From assembly GCA_045600225.1 (NCBI GenBank), contig JAZRXL010000028.1, positions 84,549-148,548 of the forward strand: DNA of 64,000 nucleotides, written 5' to 3'. The DNA comes from UBA1181 sp045600225 (GTDB lineage Bacteria > Bacteroidota > Bacteroidia > Bacteroidales > Paludibacteraceae). This document shows positions 52,369 through 60,676 of the stretch, piece after piece. Each line of letters opens with the position of its first letter. Within the stretch, counting starts at the first letter, position 1. The position numbers were made by a program, and so were the translations under genes. Under the pieces are notes generated by a model. It ran no database searches. It worked only from the letters and a program-made list of their open reading frames with translations, and had not been told where the DNA came from.

Positions 52369-54762
52369 ATATTCATAACCATAGCCATAACCATATCCGT
52401 TTTTGTAGTAGCCATATTTATAACCGTACCTTCCGATGGCCTCGGTACCATTGAGGACAATGGTGAGGCGGTTGAAATGGTTGTCGGTATAGTACTTCTC
52501 CAAATCGGTCAAGAGGGATTTCTCGAAGAGGTTGGCTCTGACTACGAACAGTGTCATGTCTGCCCATTTGCGTATGACGTCGGCATCTGTTACGATCTCC
52601 ACAGGAGGACAATCGAGGAAGATGTAGTCGTACTCTGCTTTGAGTATTTCCAGCATCTCTTTCAGTTTCTCTCCGCCCAATAGTTCTGCTGGGTTAGGAG
52701 GTAACTTCCCTGCTGGAAGAATATCGATGTCTTGATGCTGAATCAAGGCTTGAAGATTCTTTTGCTGCCCGTTGAGGAAGGTGGATACGCCCTCTTTGTC
52801 TTTGTACTTGAAGGTGTGCGACAGTGATGCTTTCCGAAGGTCCAGGTCGACTGCAATCACCTTCTTGCCTTTGATGCCGAACGAGGTGGCAAGGTTGCTT
52901 GTGATGAATGTCTTACCACTGTTTACATTAGCCGATGTTGTCATGATGACAGCACACTTCTCATGGTTGGCTAACATATATTCGACGTTGGTACGCGTCA
53001 CACGGAACGCTTCGTTGATCACGTCGCGACTCTCCGCCTTTACGACCAATTGTGCAGAACTGCTGCTCTTCTTTTTCAAGAATCGGTTGAAGAAACAGAT
53101 TCGGTTGTTTTGCGATACCAAAGGAATTTCTCCGACAAAAGGAACGGTGAGGTTCTCCAAGTCTTTCTTGCTCTTGACCTTGGTGTTCATTAGTTCCTTG
53201 ATGTAGAGGGCTACGAATGGTAGCAAGAGTCCGATTAGAATCGACAAGCCAATGATGTTGCGGCTGTTGGGGGCAAAAGGAGCATTGCCACCGCCATACT
53301 CTGGATCCATAATCGTACGTGTATCGTAGGCGGTGAAAGCTTGTGATATCTCAAACTCTTCCTTCTTTTGGAGTAGGAAGAGGTAGAGTCCCTCTTTCAC
53401 CTTCTGTTCGCGCTCTGCAGAGAGCAGATGGCCAGCCTGCTTCGGATTGGAACTGATGCGGGCGTTGATGGCCTGTTTGTTGCCTTCGTAGGCATTCAGT
53501 TGCATCTGGGCTGCACCGATATAGTTTTCTACCGAACCGATGATTCCTTCACGCAGAGCGGAGAGTTGGATGTCAATATCCTTTACCAAGAGGTTCTCCT
53601 CGCTACTGCTCTCAACGAAACGGCTACGCTGTAGGGAGAGTTTGTTGTATTCGTTGATCTGCGTCTGAATGCTCTGTTCGTTTACACCCACGTTGGCAGG
53701 TAGCAGTTTATTGCTGTTGTTGCGCATGTAGGTGAGTAGGAAGCGGGCCACAGAAAGCTCGTTGTTCAGTTGTTGTAGTTTGCGTTCGTTTTCTCCTGCC
53801 ATGGTCAGGTCATACTGAGCCGTGGCCGTAATGTCAGGGATGCGCTGGTTACTCTTGTAGTTGGCAATCTCGTTGTCTACGGCGTGGAGATCTTCTTTCA
53901 GAAGGTCCAGTCGTTGAGAAATGAAATCCACAGTGCTAAGAGTCACTTGGTTTTTGTCTTTCATCCAGAACTCGTCGTAGACGTTGATGGTCATCTTCAG
54001 GGCATCGATGGCACGTTCGTGGCTAGCATCGGTATATGTAAGGTCAAAGACAGTACCCATTTTGTCACGAAGACCTACGTTTAACTTGCCTTGGAAAGCG
54101 CCGATGGCATCGTATGAACTGATGTGCGACACATAGATGGGTTTTGTAAACTCTTCCCCTTTGTAGTAGGCATTCTGAACCACAACGATTCTGCCGAGAG
54201 GGGAGGAGAGGGTGTCGCCAAAGGCTACTGTAAATTCTTCTGTCGATTGGGGATCTCCCACATTGAATCCGGATATCTGCACCTTACCCTCTTTCTGTTG
54301 CATCACAAAAGAACCTCTGCCATGAAAAGGCATGTCGATAAAGTTGACATAGAAAGGAAGTGTGCTACCGTAGAGTAACTGATTACGAAAGGTGCCTTTG
54401 CTCGTATAGGTGTCGTTTAAGTGCAGACGTTGCACCACGGCGTGCGTGATGTCCGGTGTCTGATAAGTCATGATGATGTTGGAGGCATTGATATTGACTT
54501 GTGAGAGCCCAATGTCGGTCATCGACATAGCCACGTTACCCAAAAGCGATTGCCCATCCTTATCTTGTTTTAGAAGGATTGATGAGGTAGCCTTATAGAG
54601 CGGAGTGGTGGTGAGTAGGTGGTAGATGCCTGCCGAAAGGCACAAGAGAAGGGATAGCAAGACCCATTTCCACTTGGCTATATACTGGAAGAAGACATCC
54701 GACAGCTGCACATCGTTGTTCTGCTGTTGTCTTCTTGGATTGTTACTATTGATTGGAGCCAT
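52357..54762 (-). CDS. Wzc: polysaccharide co-polymerase and tyrosine autokinase
   Basis: An 801-residue bacterial tyrosine kinase that controls chain length. An N-terminal membrane helix with the Wzz domain (KWVLLSLLLCLSAGIYHLL) comes first, then a periplasmic coiled-coil region and a second helix (IGLSILIGLLLPFVALYI). In the kinase domain Walker A SANVNSGKT is at 610-618, Walker A' VIAVDLDL near 635-642 and Walker B YIFLDCP near 712-718. The C-terminal tail from 778 holds ten tyrosines (e.g. GYGYGYGYEY), the autophosphorylation cluster. Its last codons lie in heptad array F. Wza precedes it by 2 bp. No separate phosphatase (Wzb) is seen. Confidence 0.93.
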   Translation of the reverse strand: MAPINSNNPRRQQQNNDVQLSDVFFQYIAKWKWVLLSLLLCLSAGIYHLLTTTPLYKATSSILLKQDKDGQSLLGNVAMSMTDIGLSQVNINASNIIMTYQTPDITHAVVQRLHLNDTYTSKGTFRNQLLYGSTLPFYVNFIDMPFHGRGSFVMQQKEGKVQISGFNVGDPQSTEEFTVAFGDTLSSPLGRIVVVQNAYYKGEEFTKPIYVSHISSYDAIGAFQGKLNVGLRDKMGTVFDLTYTDASHERAIDALKMTINVYDEFWMKDKNQVTLSTVDFISQRLDLLKEDLHAVDNEIANYKSNQRIPDITATAQYDLTMAGENERKLQQLNNELSVARFLLTYMRNNSNKLLPANVGVNEQSIQTQINEYNKLSLQRSRFVESSSEENLLVKDIDIQLSALREGIIGSVENYIGAAQMQLNAYEGNKQAINARISSNPKQAGHLLSAEREQKVKEGLYLFLLQKKEEFEISQAFTAYDTRTIMDPEYGGGNAPFAPNSRNIIGLSILIGLLLPFVALYIKELMNTKVKSKKDLENLTVPFVGEIPLVSQNNRICFFNRFLKKKSSSSAQLVVKAESRDVINEAFRVTRTNVEYMLANHEKCAVIMTTSANVNSGKTFITSNLATSFGIKGKKVIAVDLDLRKASLSHTFKYKDKEGVSTFLNGQQKNLQALIQHQDIDILPAGKLPPNPAELLGGEKLKEMLEILKAEYDYIFLDCPPVEIVTDADVIRKWADMTLFVVRANLFEKSLLTDLEKYYTDNHFNRLTIVLNGTEAIGRYGYKYGYYKNGYGYGYGYEYHNS

Positions 54763-54764
54763 GA

Positions 54765-55604
54765 TTATTTATTTTTTACAAGGTTGTTGATAAGAACGGC
54801 AGCGGAGGTGGCGAAAGAGCCCATCGACATCCAGAAGGATACCGATTTGAGGGTGTTCCCGTTGACGGATGAGTCGCCCACTTTTTTCTTATTAGGCGAA
54901 ACATAGATGACATCGCCCTGTTGCACGAAGAAGACCGGAGATGCGTAAAGGTCGTCGGCCTTGGTGAAGTCTAATTTATAGAATTCGTCACCGTTCTCGC
55001 CTTTGCGGATGAGTGTGACGTTTTTCCTGTTTCCGTAGATGGTCATGTCGCCCACGGCGCTTAATGCATCTAAAATAGAAAAGTGCTCACGATCGATTTT
55101 TATACGTCCAGGATTTTTCACTTCTCCCAAAATGCTAATTCCTAAGTTGAGGTATTCCACCGAAACGACAGGGTCTTTCGCTTGATTGCTGTTCTCTATT
55201 AAACTTTTGATTTTTTCAGCAACCTGCTCTCTGTTCAAACCTACGATATTCACTTTGCCGAAAACAGGGAATGTGATGTTCCCATCAGAATTGATTGTGT
55301 ATCCAACTGTAGATTGAGAGGATGAACTATTGGAGGCTAGGTAAGATGAATTTAATGTTTCTGTGCCAGCAATTCTATTGCTGTTGGGAGCTTGATTGAA
55401 TAATGCACTAATTTGGGGATCTCGACATGAAACTAAAATGAGTATCTGATCCCCCGGTTGCAAGGTGATGCCTTGCTCGTATTGTGTTTTTTTTATCGTT
55501 GCCTGTTGAACATCCTGCATGTAGACAATCTTCTTTGAAGAACAAGAGGAGAAGAACAACGCAGCCAATAGGCCTAATACAATGCTATATTTGAGCGTTT
55601 TCAT
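54765..55604 (-). CDS. Wza-type polysaccharide export lipoprotein
   Basis: A 279-residue outer-membrane export protein: lipoprotein signal with lipobox FFSSC (Cys21), a Poly_export domain (LQPGDQILILVSCRDPQISA), a gapped SLBB part (INSDGNITFPVFGKVNIVG) and VEYLNLGISILGEVKNPGRI, and a C-terminal membrane-like helix. It forms the outer-membrane channel that works with Wzc. The gene is 2 bp upstream of Wzc and 21 bp downstream of gmd on the minus strand. Confidence 0.93.
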   Translation of the reverse strand: MKTLKYSIVLGLLAALFFSSCSSKKIVYMQDVQQATIKKTQYEQGITLQPGDQILILVSCRDPQISALFNQAPNSNRIAGTETLNSSYLASNSSSSQSTVGYTINSDGNITFPVFGKVNIVGLNREQVAEKIKSLIENSNQAKDPVVSVEYLNLGISILGEVKNPGRIKIDREHFSILDALSAVGDMTIYGNRKNVTLIRKGENGDEFYKLDFTKADDLYASPVFFVQQGDVIYVSPNKKKVGDSSVNGNTLKSVSFWMSMGSFATSAAVLINNLVKNK

Positions 55605-55625
55605 AATTATTTGCTTATTAAGATG

Positions 55626-56714
55626 TTATTTTACGATTCCTTTTTCGAGGTATTCTGCAAGGTTCATGTGTACCTTTTGCGCAGCACCTTCGGACGCCAC
55701 TTTGGCGATGTCATGTTCAACCATTAGCTTCACCAATTCTTCGAAGGAAGTCTTTGATGGATTCCAGCCCAGTTTGGCTTTTGCTTTTGTTGGGTCGCCC
55801 CATAGGTTGACCACATCCGTAGGACGGTAGAAGTCTTCACTCACGGCAACGACCACCTTGCCAGTTTTCGTGTCGATACCTTTTTCGTTGACACCTTCGC
55901 CCTCCCATCGGAGTTCGATACCGGCGTAGTGGAATGCCAGGGTGGCAAATTCGCGCACGGTGTGTTGCACGCCAGTGGCGATGACGAAGTCTTCCGGTGT
56001 CTCGTGCTGTAGGATGAGCCACATGCACTCCACATAATCCTTGGCGTAACCCCAGTCGCGGAGGCTGTCGAGGTTGCCTAGGTATAGGCACTCCTGTTTA
56101 CCTTGCGCAATGCGGGCAGACGCCAGTGTGATTTTTCGGGTGACGAAGGTTTCGCCACGACGCTCGCTCTCATGGTTGAAGAGGATGCCCGAACAGCAGA
56201 ACATGTTGTAGGCTTCACGATACTCCTTTACGATCCAGAAACCATAGAGTTTGGCAACGGCGTATGGGCTGTATGGGTGGAAGGGCGTGTTCTCGTTTTG
56301 CGGCACTTCTTCCACTTTCCCGTATAGCTCGGAGGTGGATGCCTGATAGATGCGGCAAGAACCTTCTAGGTGGTTGGTTCGTACTGCTTCTAGTATGCGG
56401 AGAACGCCAGTGGCATCTACGTCTGCCGTAAATTCCGGAGAGTCGAAAGATACCTGTACGTGGCTTTGTGCAGCTAGGTTGTAAATCTCGTCGGGTTGAA
56501 CCTTTCCTACCACTTTGACGAGCGACATGGAGTCACTCATATCTGCGTAGTGCAAGTGAAAATTGGCTGTTCCCTCCAAGTGTGCGATTCGTTCGCGGAA
56601 GTCCACCGACGATCTGCGGATGATGCCATGAACCTCGTAGCCTTTCTGGAGAAGGAACTCGGAAAGGTATGAACCATCTTGTCCTGTGATGCCTGTAATT
56701 AACGCTTTTTTCAT
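55626..56714 (-). CDS. gmd: GDP-mannose 4,6-dehydratase
   Basis: Short-chain dehydrogenase that makes GDP-4-keto-6-deoxymannose, a precursor of GDP-fucose, GDP-rhamnose or perosamine. The Rossmann start ALITGITGQDGSYLSEFLL, the substrate segment IYQASTSELYGKVEEVPQ (Ser-Thr-Glu) and the catalytic Tyr-x3-Lys in SPYAVAKLYGF are all present. GILFNHESERRGETFVTRKI is a Gmd hallmark. The frame opens at 56741, but ATG 56714 (MKKALITG) is clear. No fcl or rmd gene lies in the window, so the second step is elsewhere. It is the first gene after the operon promoter at 56954-56986. Confidence 0.95.
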   Translation of the reverse strand: MKKALITGITGQDGSYLSEFLLQKGYEVHGIIRRSSVDFRERIAHLEGTANFHLHYADMSDSMSLVKVVGKVQPDEIYNLAAQSHVQVSFDSPEFTADVDATGVLRILEAVRTNHLEGSCRIYQASTSELYGKVEEVPQNENTPFHPYSPYAVAKLYGFWIVKEYREAYNMFCCSGILFNHESERRGETFVTRKITLASARIAQGKQECLYLGNLDSLRDWGYAKDYVECMWLILQHETPEDFVIATGVQHTVREFATLAFHYAGIELRWEGEGVNEKGIDTKTGKVVVAVSEDFYRPTDVVNLWGDPTKAKAKLGWNPSKTSFEELVKLMVEHDIAKVASEGAAQKVHMNLAEYLEKGIVK

Positions 56715-56750
56715 GTGGCAAATGTGTTGATATTCGGGCAAAGCTTCGCC

Positions 56751-56779
56751 TTTGTTAGTAACATAGCGTTGCTAACAAA
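56751..56779 (-). promoter_or_regulatory. Leader hairpin before gmd
   Basis: Arms TTTGTTAGTAAC and GTTGCTAACAAA pair over 12 positions (one G-U type mismatch) around ATAGC. On the minus strand a T-rich stretch does not immediately follow, so it is more likely a regulatory or pausing hairpin than a simple terminator. Confidence 0.55.
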
Positions 56780-56953
56780 AGTGGATAACCCACATAAAGG
56801 AAATATAAATGTTACCATTCGTATTAAACCGCTCCATGGCAAAAGCCAAATGTTCGGTAATAATCTATTTTGAAGGTAAGTAGGGCCCTAAAAAATACCA
56901 TAAACTTTATGCCCGAACCCGTTGAGACAAAAGTTATGGGAATTAAGATTTTG

Positions 56954-56986
56954 CAAAAATAATGAATTTATTCTTCTTTGCTCAAA
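56954..56986 (-). promoter_or_regulatory. Bacteroidota-type promoter of the exopolysaccharide operon
   Basis: On the minus strand TTTG (56986-56983), a 21-bp spacer and TATTTTTG (56961-56954) match -33/-7. The transcript should start near 56948, about 235 nt before gmd. Confidence 0.75.
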
Positions 56987-57108
56987 GGTGTGATTGATAA
57001 ATACCCACCCTGTTTTTTTTTTTGATGAATGTCAATATAAATTTAGTGCATAATAAAGTCTAAGTAACGGCGCCTTTTGTGTCGCTACTCCTCTTTCATA
57101 GTAAACTT

Positions 57109-58308
57109 TTATTTATAATCGCTCTCTTCGTAGGCTTTTTTGTCGAGTCGTTCTTGGAATTTCATCCACCAGTTGGTGTGTCCTAAGTGGGTTTTGATGC
57201 TTATGCGATTCAGTCGCTTGTGTGTTTGTGTGTTGTTTTTCTCTTGATAGCGAAGGAAAGCGTAGGATCCCCAAATAAGAAGAGTGGCAGCAAGAATGGT
57301 GTTGAGTAGCTGGATAGATTGAGAGGCATCCGCCTTAAAGGAGATATACCAAACACCCACCACCATAAGGTTGAGGCAGATCTCGCAGAGAGCTGTGATG
57401 GAGTGGCTGATGCCTACGGCAATGAACTTGTGGTGCAGGTGGCTCTTGTCCGCTTGGAAAGGAGAGACACCGTGCAGAATGCGGCTGGTCATGACACGGA
57501 GGGTGTCCATTACTGGAACGCAAGCGATAGATAGGAGCATAGCAGGAAGGCACATATTCTCCGAAGGTTTGTCAGACATATCAACTCTCCCATCTATTGA
57601 TAGGGTCTGCATACAGCACCATGCAACAAGCAGTCCCATTACCATGGTTCCTGCGTCTCCAATGAACATACGGCTTTTGTTGCCGAAAACATTGTGTAGG
57701 AGGAAAGGGATCAAAGCGGCGGCAAAACAGAACACTAGGGTCGCGTCTGCCCAATCGCTTCTTTTGGCAAAGTAAACGCCCATCAGGATGGATACGGTAA
57801 TGCAGAGTCCTGAGGATAAACCGTTTACGCCATCCACCATATTGAAAGCGTTGATGATGCCTACTCCGGCAAAGATGGTGAGCGGAACACCGATCCACCA
57901 TGAGAAGTGATAGATCCCCCACAGACCGTGAAGGCTGTCCACACATATACCTGTACTGAAAATCAGTGCGAGGATCGTAGCTGATTCGATGAGTAATCGA
58001 GAAAGGGGAGATATGCCGATGATGTCATCAATGGAACCCACATAGAGCATGATGCTAGAGGCTGCGATGATGGGGGAAAGTCCGGTGAGGTCATGGTTGA
58101 AGCTTTTGGCTATTAGCAAACCTGTGAGTAGACCAAAAAAAACAGCTATTCCACCTAACATGGGGACTGGGTTTTTCTGCAGTTTCCTCGCGTTAGGATT
58201 ATCCACCAGTTTTTTTATTTTGGCAATTTCCAAAATCTTATAAAATATCCATTCCACCGATAAAATGGAACAAATGGATGCTATTAGTATAATGAATTTG
58301 TTGTCCAT
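57109..58308 (-). CDS. WecA/MraY-family undecaprenyl-phosphate sugar-1-phosphate transferase
   Basis: About 399 residues of a polytopic transferase that loads the first sugar-phosphate onto the lipid carrier. Segments such as LVDNPNARKLQKNPVPMLGG (family DNPN..K motif) and NAFNMVDGVNGLSSGLCIT (active-site DG motif) are present, with FGNKSRMFIGDAGTMVMGLL (metal-binding GD motif) and a His-rich loop QADKSHLHHKFIAVG. The start at 58308 (MDNKF) is preferred to 58407, because a perfect promoter lies between them. It begins the exopolysaccharide region. WecA is the initiating step. Confidence 0.9.
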   Translation of the reverse strand: MDNKFIILIASICSILSVEWIFYKILEIAKIKKLVDNPNARKLQKNPVPMLGGIAVFFGLLTGLLIAKSFNHDLTGLSPIIAASSIMLYVGSIDDIIGISPLSRLLIESATILALIFSTGICVDSLHGLWGIYHFSWWIGVPLTIFAGVGIINAFNMVDGVNGLSSGLCITVSILMGVYFAKRSDWADATLVFCFAAALIPFLLHNVFGNKSRMFIGDAGTMVMGLLVAWCCMQTLSIDGRVDMSDKPSENMCLPAMLLSIACVPVMDTLRVMTSRILHGVSPFQADKSHLHHKFIAVGISHSITALCEICLNLMVVGVWYISFKADASQSIQLLNTILAATLLIWGSYAFLRYQEKNNTQTHKRLNRISIKTHLGHTNWWMKFQERLDKKAYEESDYK

Positions 58309-58337
58309 ATGATTGTGAGAGTCTAACAAATCATAAG

Positions 58338-58369
58338 CAAAGGTAAATAAAAAATAATTGATGGACAAA
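58338..58369 (-). promoter_or_regulatory. Bacteroidota-type promoter of the WecA-like gene
   Basis: On the minus strand TTTG (58369-58366), a 20-bp spacer and TACCTTTG (58345-58338) match -33/-7. The transcript should start near 58331, 23 nt before the ATG at 58308. Confidence 0.8.
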
Positions 58370-58533
58370 TTCGCTTTCTTAGTAGATCCGTTGTTAAGAC
58401 GATACAATACACATAATCAGGTGTTATCCATATTATTTGGTGTCAAATTTTATATGGTGGCTAAAAGTACTTCCATCACTGATGGTATTTTCATCACTTG
58501 AGGTCAAAAGGTATATACTTGCCTATAAATTTG

Positions 58534-58541
58534 TATCTTTG
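58534..58541 (+). promoter_or_regulatory. -7 box upstream of the outer-membrane barrel gene
   Basis: TATCTTTG followed by CAAGAA is a good -7, 36 bp before the ATG. The TTG at 58519-58521 is only 12 bp away, so the -33 is not clear. Confidence 0.5.
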
Positions 58542-58576
58542 CAAGAATTAGTTGCTCTAATGTTTTTCATTAAAAA

Positions 58577-60529
58577 ATGATTATGCCGAAAGCCTCATTG
58601 GTTACGTTATTATTTCTATTGACTCTGTTTTCTCTTTCTGCAAAGGAAAAACATACGAAAGAAGTGCCAGCTGCTGAGGCTAAACAAAAGACTGTGATGG
58701 GAGTGTCATCCGTTTGTAAAACCTATTATCCTGATCGAATGGGACTCTCTCCCAACGAGTCTCTTCTCTCTATGTTTCAGACTATCCCTGGATTGATGAG
58801 TGTCAATGATAATGGTTTGTCGGAAAAGGTATCGCTAAAGGTGGATAACGAAACCCATATTTATGATGTGGAGGCGGTCTTGCGTCGCATCCGAGTGATG
58901 GATGTGGATCGTATTGAGATTGTCAATACTCCTGATGCAAAAAGAGGTACGGCGAGTCTGAATGTTGCCGTCAGTGTCTTTCTGAAAAAACAACCAGAAG
59001 GGTTTCATGGTAATGTGGCTCTTGATTGTAATACGAATAGAACCATAGATCCTACGATGAACTTCGGTTGGGAGAAGGGACGTTGGTCTATCGCTGGTGG
59101 TGCATCGTTTTATTTCGACCGATCCGAAACTTTCACTATCCAAAAACAGGAATGGCTCAAAGATGAAAGCAAGAACGAAAGCGTTACGCAGGAGTCTGAG
59201 AAGGCGGATAGCTATGCCGAAGCGGCATCGCTGAGAGTGAGATACAAGGTCTCTGACAAGGATAGACTATCCTTGTCGTACACACAAGATTATATGAAGG
59301 TGAAGACATGGACATCCACGACAGTTGATACTCTTCTGAAGGAGGATTATAGTAAAGAGAAACGTCATACTCACTCTGTAAGGTTGGGCTATAGCCATAA
59401 TTTCGCTAAGCAAACATCTTTGAACGTGTCTCTATCTGCTAAGTTTCAAAATAACCCTCGACTCTACAACTACCAAAATTTCGGTATAAAGAAGCAGGGG
59501 GAGGAAAATACGAACTCCCGCTCCAAAAATTTCTGCTTGGATGTAACGCAGACTTTACCATTGTGGAAAAATGCAAGGTTGTATATTGGTGAAAAATTAG
59601 AAAATGGCATTGTCAATGACCTTACCAAAGTGAAAATTGGTTCTGACGATACCTATTACGATATCATATCCCTTAATAGCCAAACGAAAGCCCAAATTGA
59701 TTGGAAATTAGACAAATGGATGTTTGAATTGGGTGAGGTCGTCGACTTCTTTCATTACGATATTGCTATTACAAGTTTGCCCGATAGAAGCAACCAGACA
59801 ATTGCTCCTCAAACCTATGTCTCGGTCAGCTACAGCATTAACCCTAAAAATATGCTCCATGCTAGCTACCGAACGGGCGTGACCCGTCCCAATTACAAGC
59901 AGATTTATCCAGTTGTCACCGCTATGGATGCGAATAGAAATCCGACACTGCAGGACTCCGTGTTCCGCCAACTGAATAATGCGAAAATGCACACGTTTAA
60001 TGTGGGACATGTCTTTAATGGTAATTCAGTTTCGGTGAGCACCAATTTTAAAACAATAATTGTTAACGATAAACTGACAAGGGTGAAAAATGTGTGGATG
60101 AACAGTGAAAAGAACTATATCTATCGACTCTATTCTACTGTTGTGTGGTCGCCTAGTATTTTCTCTACTGCACTCTCTGTTTCTGCCAATTTGTTGAGTT
60201 ATAAGAGTAGTGAGTTGGTCGATCTTTCTAGTAAAGTAAGTTTCGACGTACGTTGGATGGGTATTTGTAATTTTAATAGAGGTTGGTGTTTGGGTCTGAA
60301 CCTACAATATAATGGTCCGGTTTGGGATGCCTATAGTAAGATAGATCATTATGTGTATGCCGATGCTCATGTTACAAAAACGATAAAAAACTGGTCGTTC
60401 AATGTTTGTATGAACGATATCTTTGATATGCAGGTTAAGTCAACCAAGAGGACGGATGAGATGTTCGAAGAGATTTCCGAGGAGAGAGATTACAGAGGTC
60501 TTTCTTTCGGAGTTTCTTACAAATTTTAA
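58577..60529 (+). CDS. Outer-membrane beta-barrel protein (TonB-receptor-like, OMP_b-brl_3 type)
   Basis: A 650-residue outer-membrane protein: signal peptide (ASLVTLLFLLTLFSLSA), then a plug-like segment with LLSMFQTIPGLMSVNDNGLS and IRVMDVDRIEIVNTPDAKRG, the plug-domain pattern of TonB receptors. About 450 residues of aromatic-rich strands follow, ending DYRGLSFGVSYKF with a C-terminal Phe. No N-terminal carboxypeptidase-like domain or TonB box is seen, so it may not be a full TonB receptor. A second ATG at 58583 is equally possible. It stands alone, 50 bp from no partner SusD gene. Confidence 0.82.
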   Translation: MIMPKASLVTLLFLLTLFSLSAKEKHTKEVPAAEAKQKTVMGVSSVCKTYYPDRMGLSPNESLLSMFQTIPGLMSVNDNGLSEKVSLKVDNETHIYDVEAVLRRIRVMDVDRIEIVNTPDAKRGTASLNVAVSVFLKKQPEGFHGNVALDCNTNRTIDPTMNFGWEKGRWSIAGGASFYFDRSETFTIQKQEWLKDESKNESVTQESEKADSYAEAASLRVRYKVSDKDRLSLSYTQDYMKVKTWTSTTVDTLLKEDYSKEKRHTHSVRLGYSHNFAKQTSLNVSLSAKFQNNPRLYNYQNFGIKKQGEENTNSRSKNFCLDVTQTLPLWKNARLYIGEKLENGIVNDLTKVKIGSDDTYYDIISLNSQTKAQIDWKLDKWMFELGEVVDFFHYDIAITSLPDRSNQTIAPQTYVSVSYSINPKNMLHASYRTGVTRPNYKQIYPVVTAMDANRNPTLQDSVFRQLNNAKMHTFNVGHVFNGNSVSVSTNFKTIIVNDKLTRVKNVWMNSEKNYIYRLYSTVVWSPSIFSTALSVSANLLSYKSSELVDLSSKVSFDVRWMGICNFNRGWCLGLNLQYNGPVWDAYSKIDHYVYADAHVTKTIKNWSFNVCMNDIFDMQVKSTKRTDEMFEEISEERDYRGLSFGVSYKF

Positions 60530-60604
60530 AATTGATGGCAACGCCTTTCTGTCGCCAATGCATCAAAATCTATTCCTGAAGTAAATTTTACAAGTTTGTA
60601 ACAC

Positions 60605-60635
60605 TTGCAAAAATGCGAATTAACGCTTAATTTTG
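60605..60635 (+). promoter_or_regulatory. Bacteroidota-type promoter of the aminotransferase gene
   Basis: TTG at 60605-60607, 20-bp spacer, TAATTTTG at 60628-60635. The expected start is near 60642, about 33 nt before the ATG. The same TAATTTTG and 20-bp spacing occur at the four-helix-bundle promoter. Confidence 0.75.
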
Positions 60636-60655
60636 TGAAACTAATGTAACAAAAA

Positions 60656-60676
60656 AATTCATAATTCATAATTCAT
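60656..60676. repeat. Heptanucleotide array G: three AATTCAT units
   Basis: Three exact copies of AATTCAT. The last two bases of the third copy plus the next G form the ATG of the aminotransferase (60675-60677), so the array provides its start codon. Confidence 0.88.

Larger units (their letters stand above)
56715..57108 (-). other. Leader and promoter region of the gmd-wza-wzc operon
   Basis: No gene is visible. The region contains a strong promoter (56954-56986), a transcribed leader of about 235 nt before gmd, and a hairpin with 12-bp arms at 56751-56779. A second weak stem-loop lies near 57063-57090 just after the wecA stop. A long leader with a hairpin before an exopolysaccharide operon recalls leaders handled by NusG-like UpxY proteins, but no upxY gene is here. 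Confidence 0.6.

Noticed and set aside
56714..57108. upxY/upxZ-like regulator genes
   Set aside because: No coding frame of suitable length or NusG-like sequence is present.
58577..60529. SusC-type receptor of a polysaccharide utilisation locus
   Set aside because: No SusD neighbour, no N-terminal carboxypeptidase-like domain and only 650 residues, much shorter than SusC.
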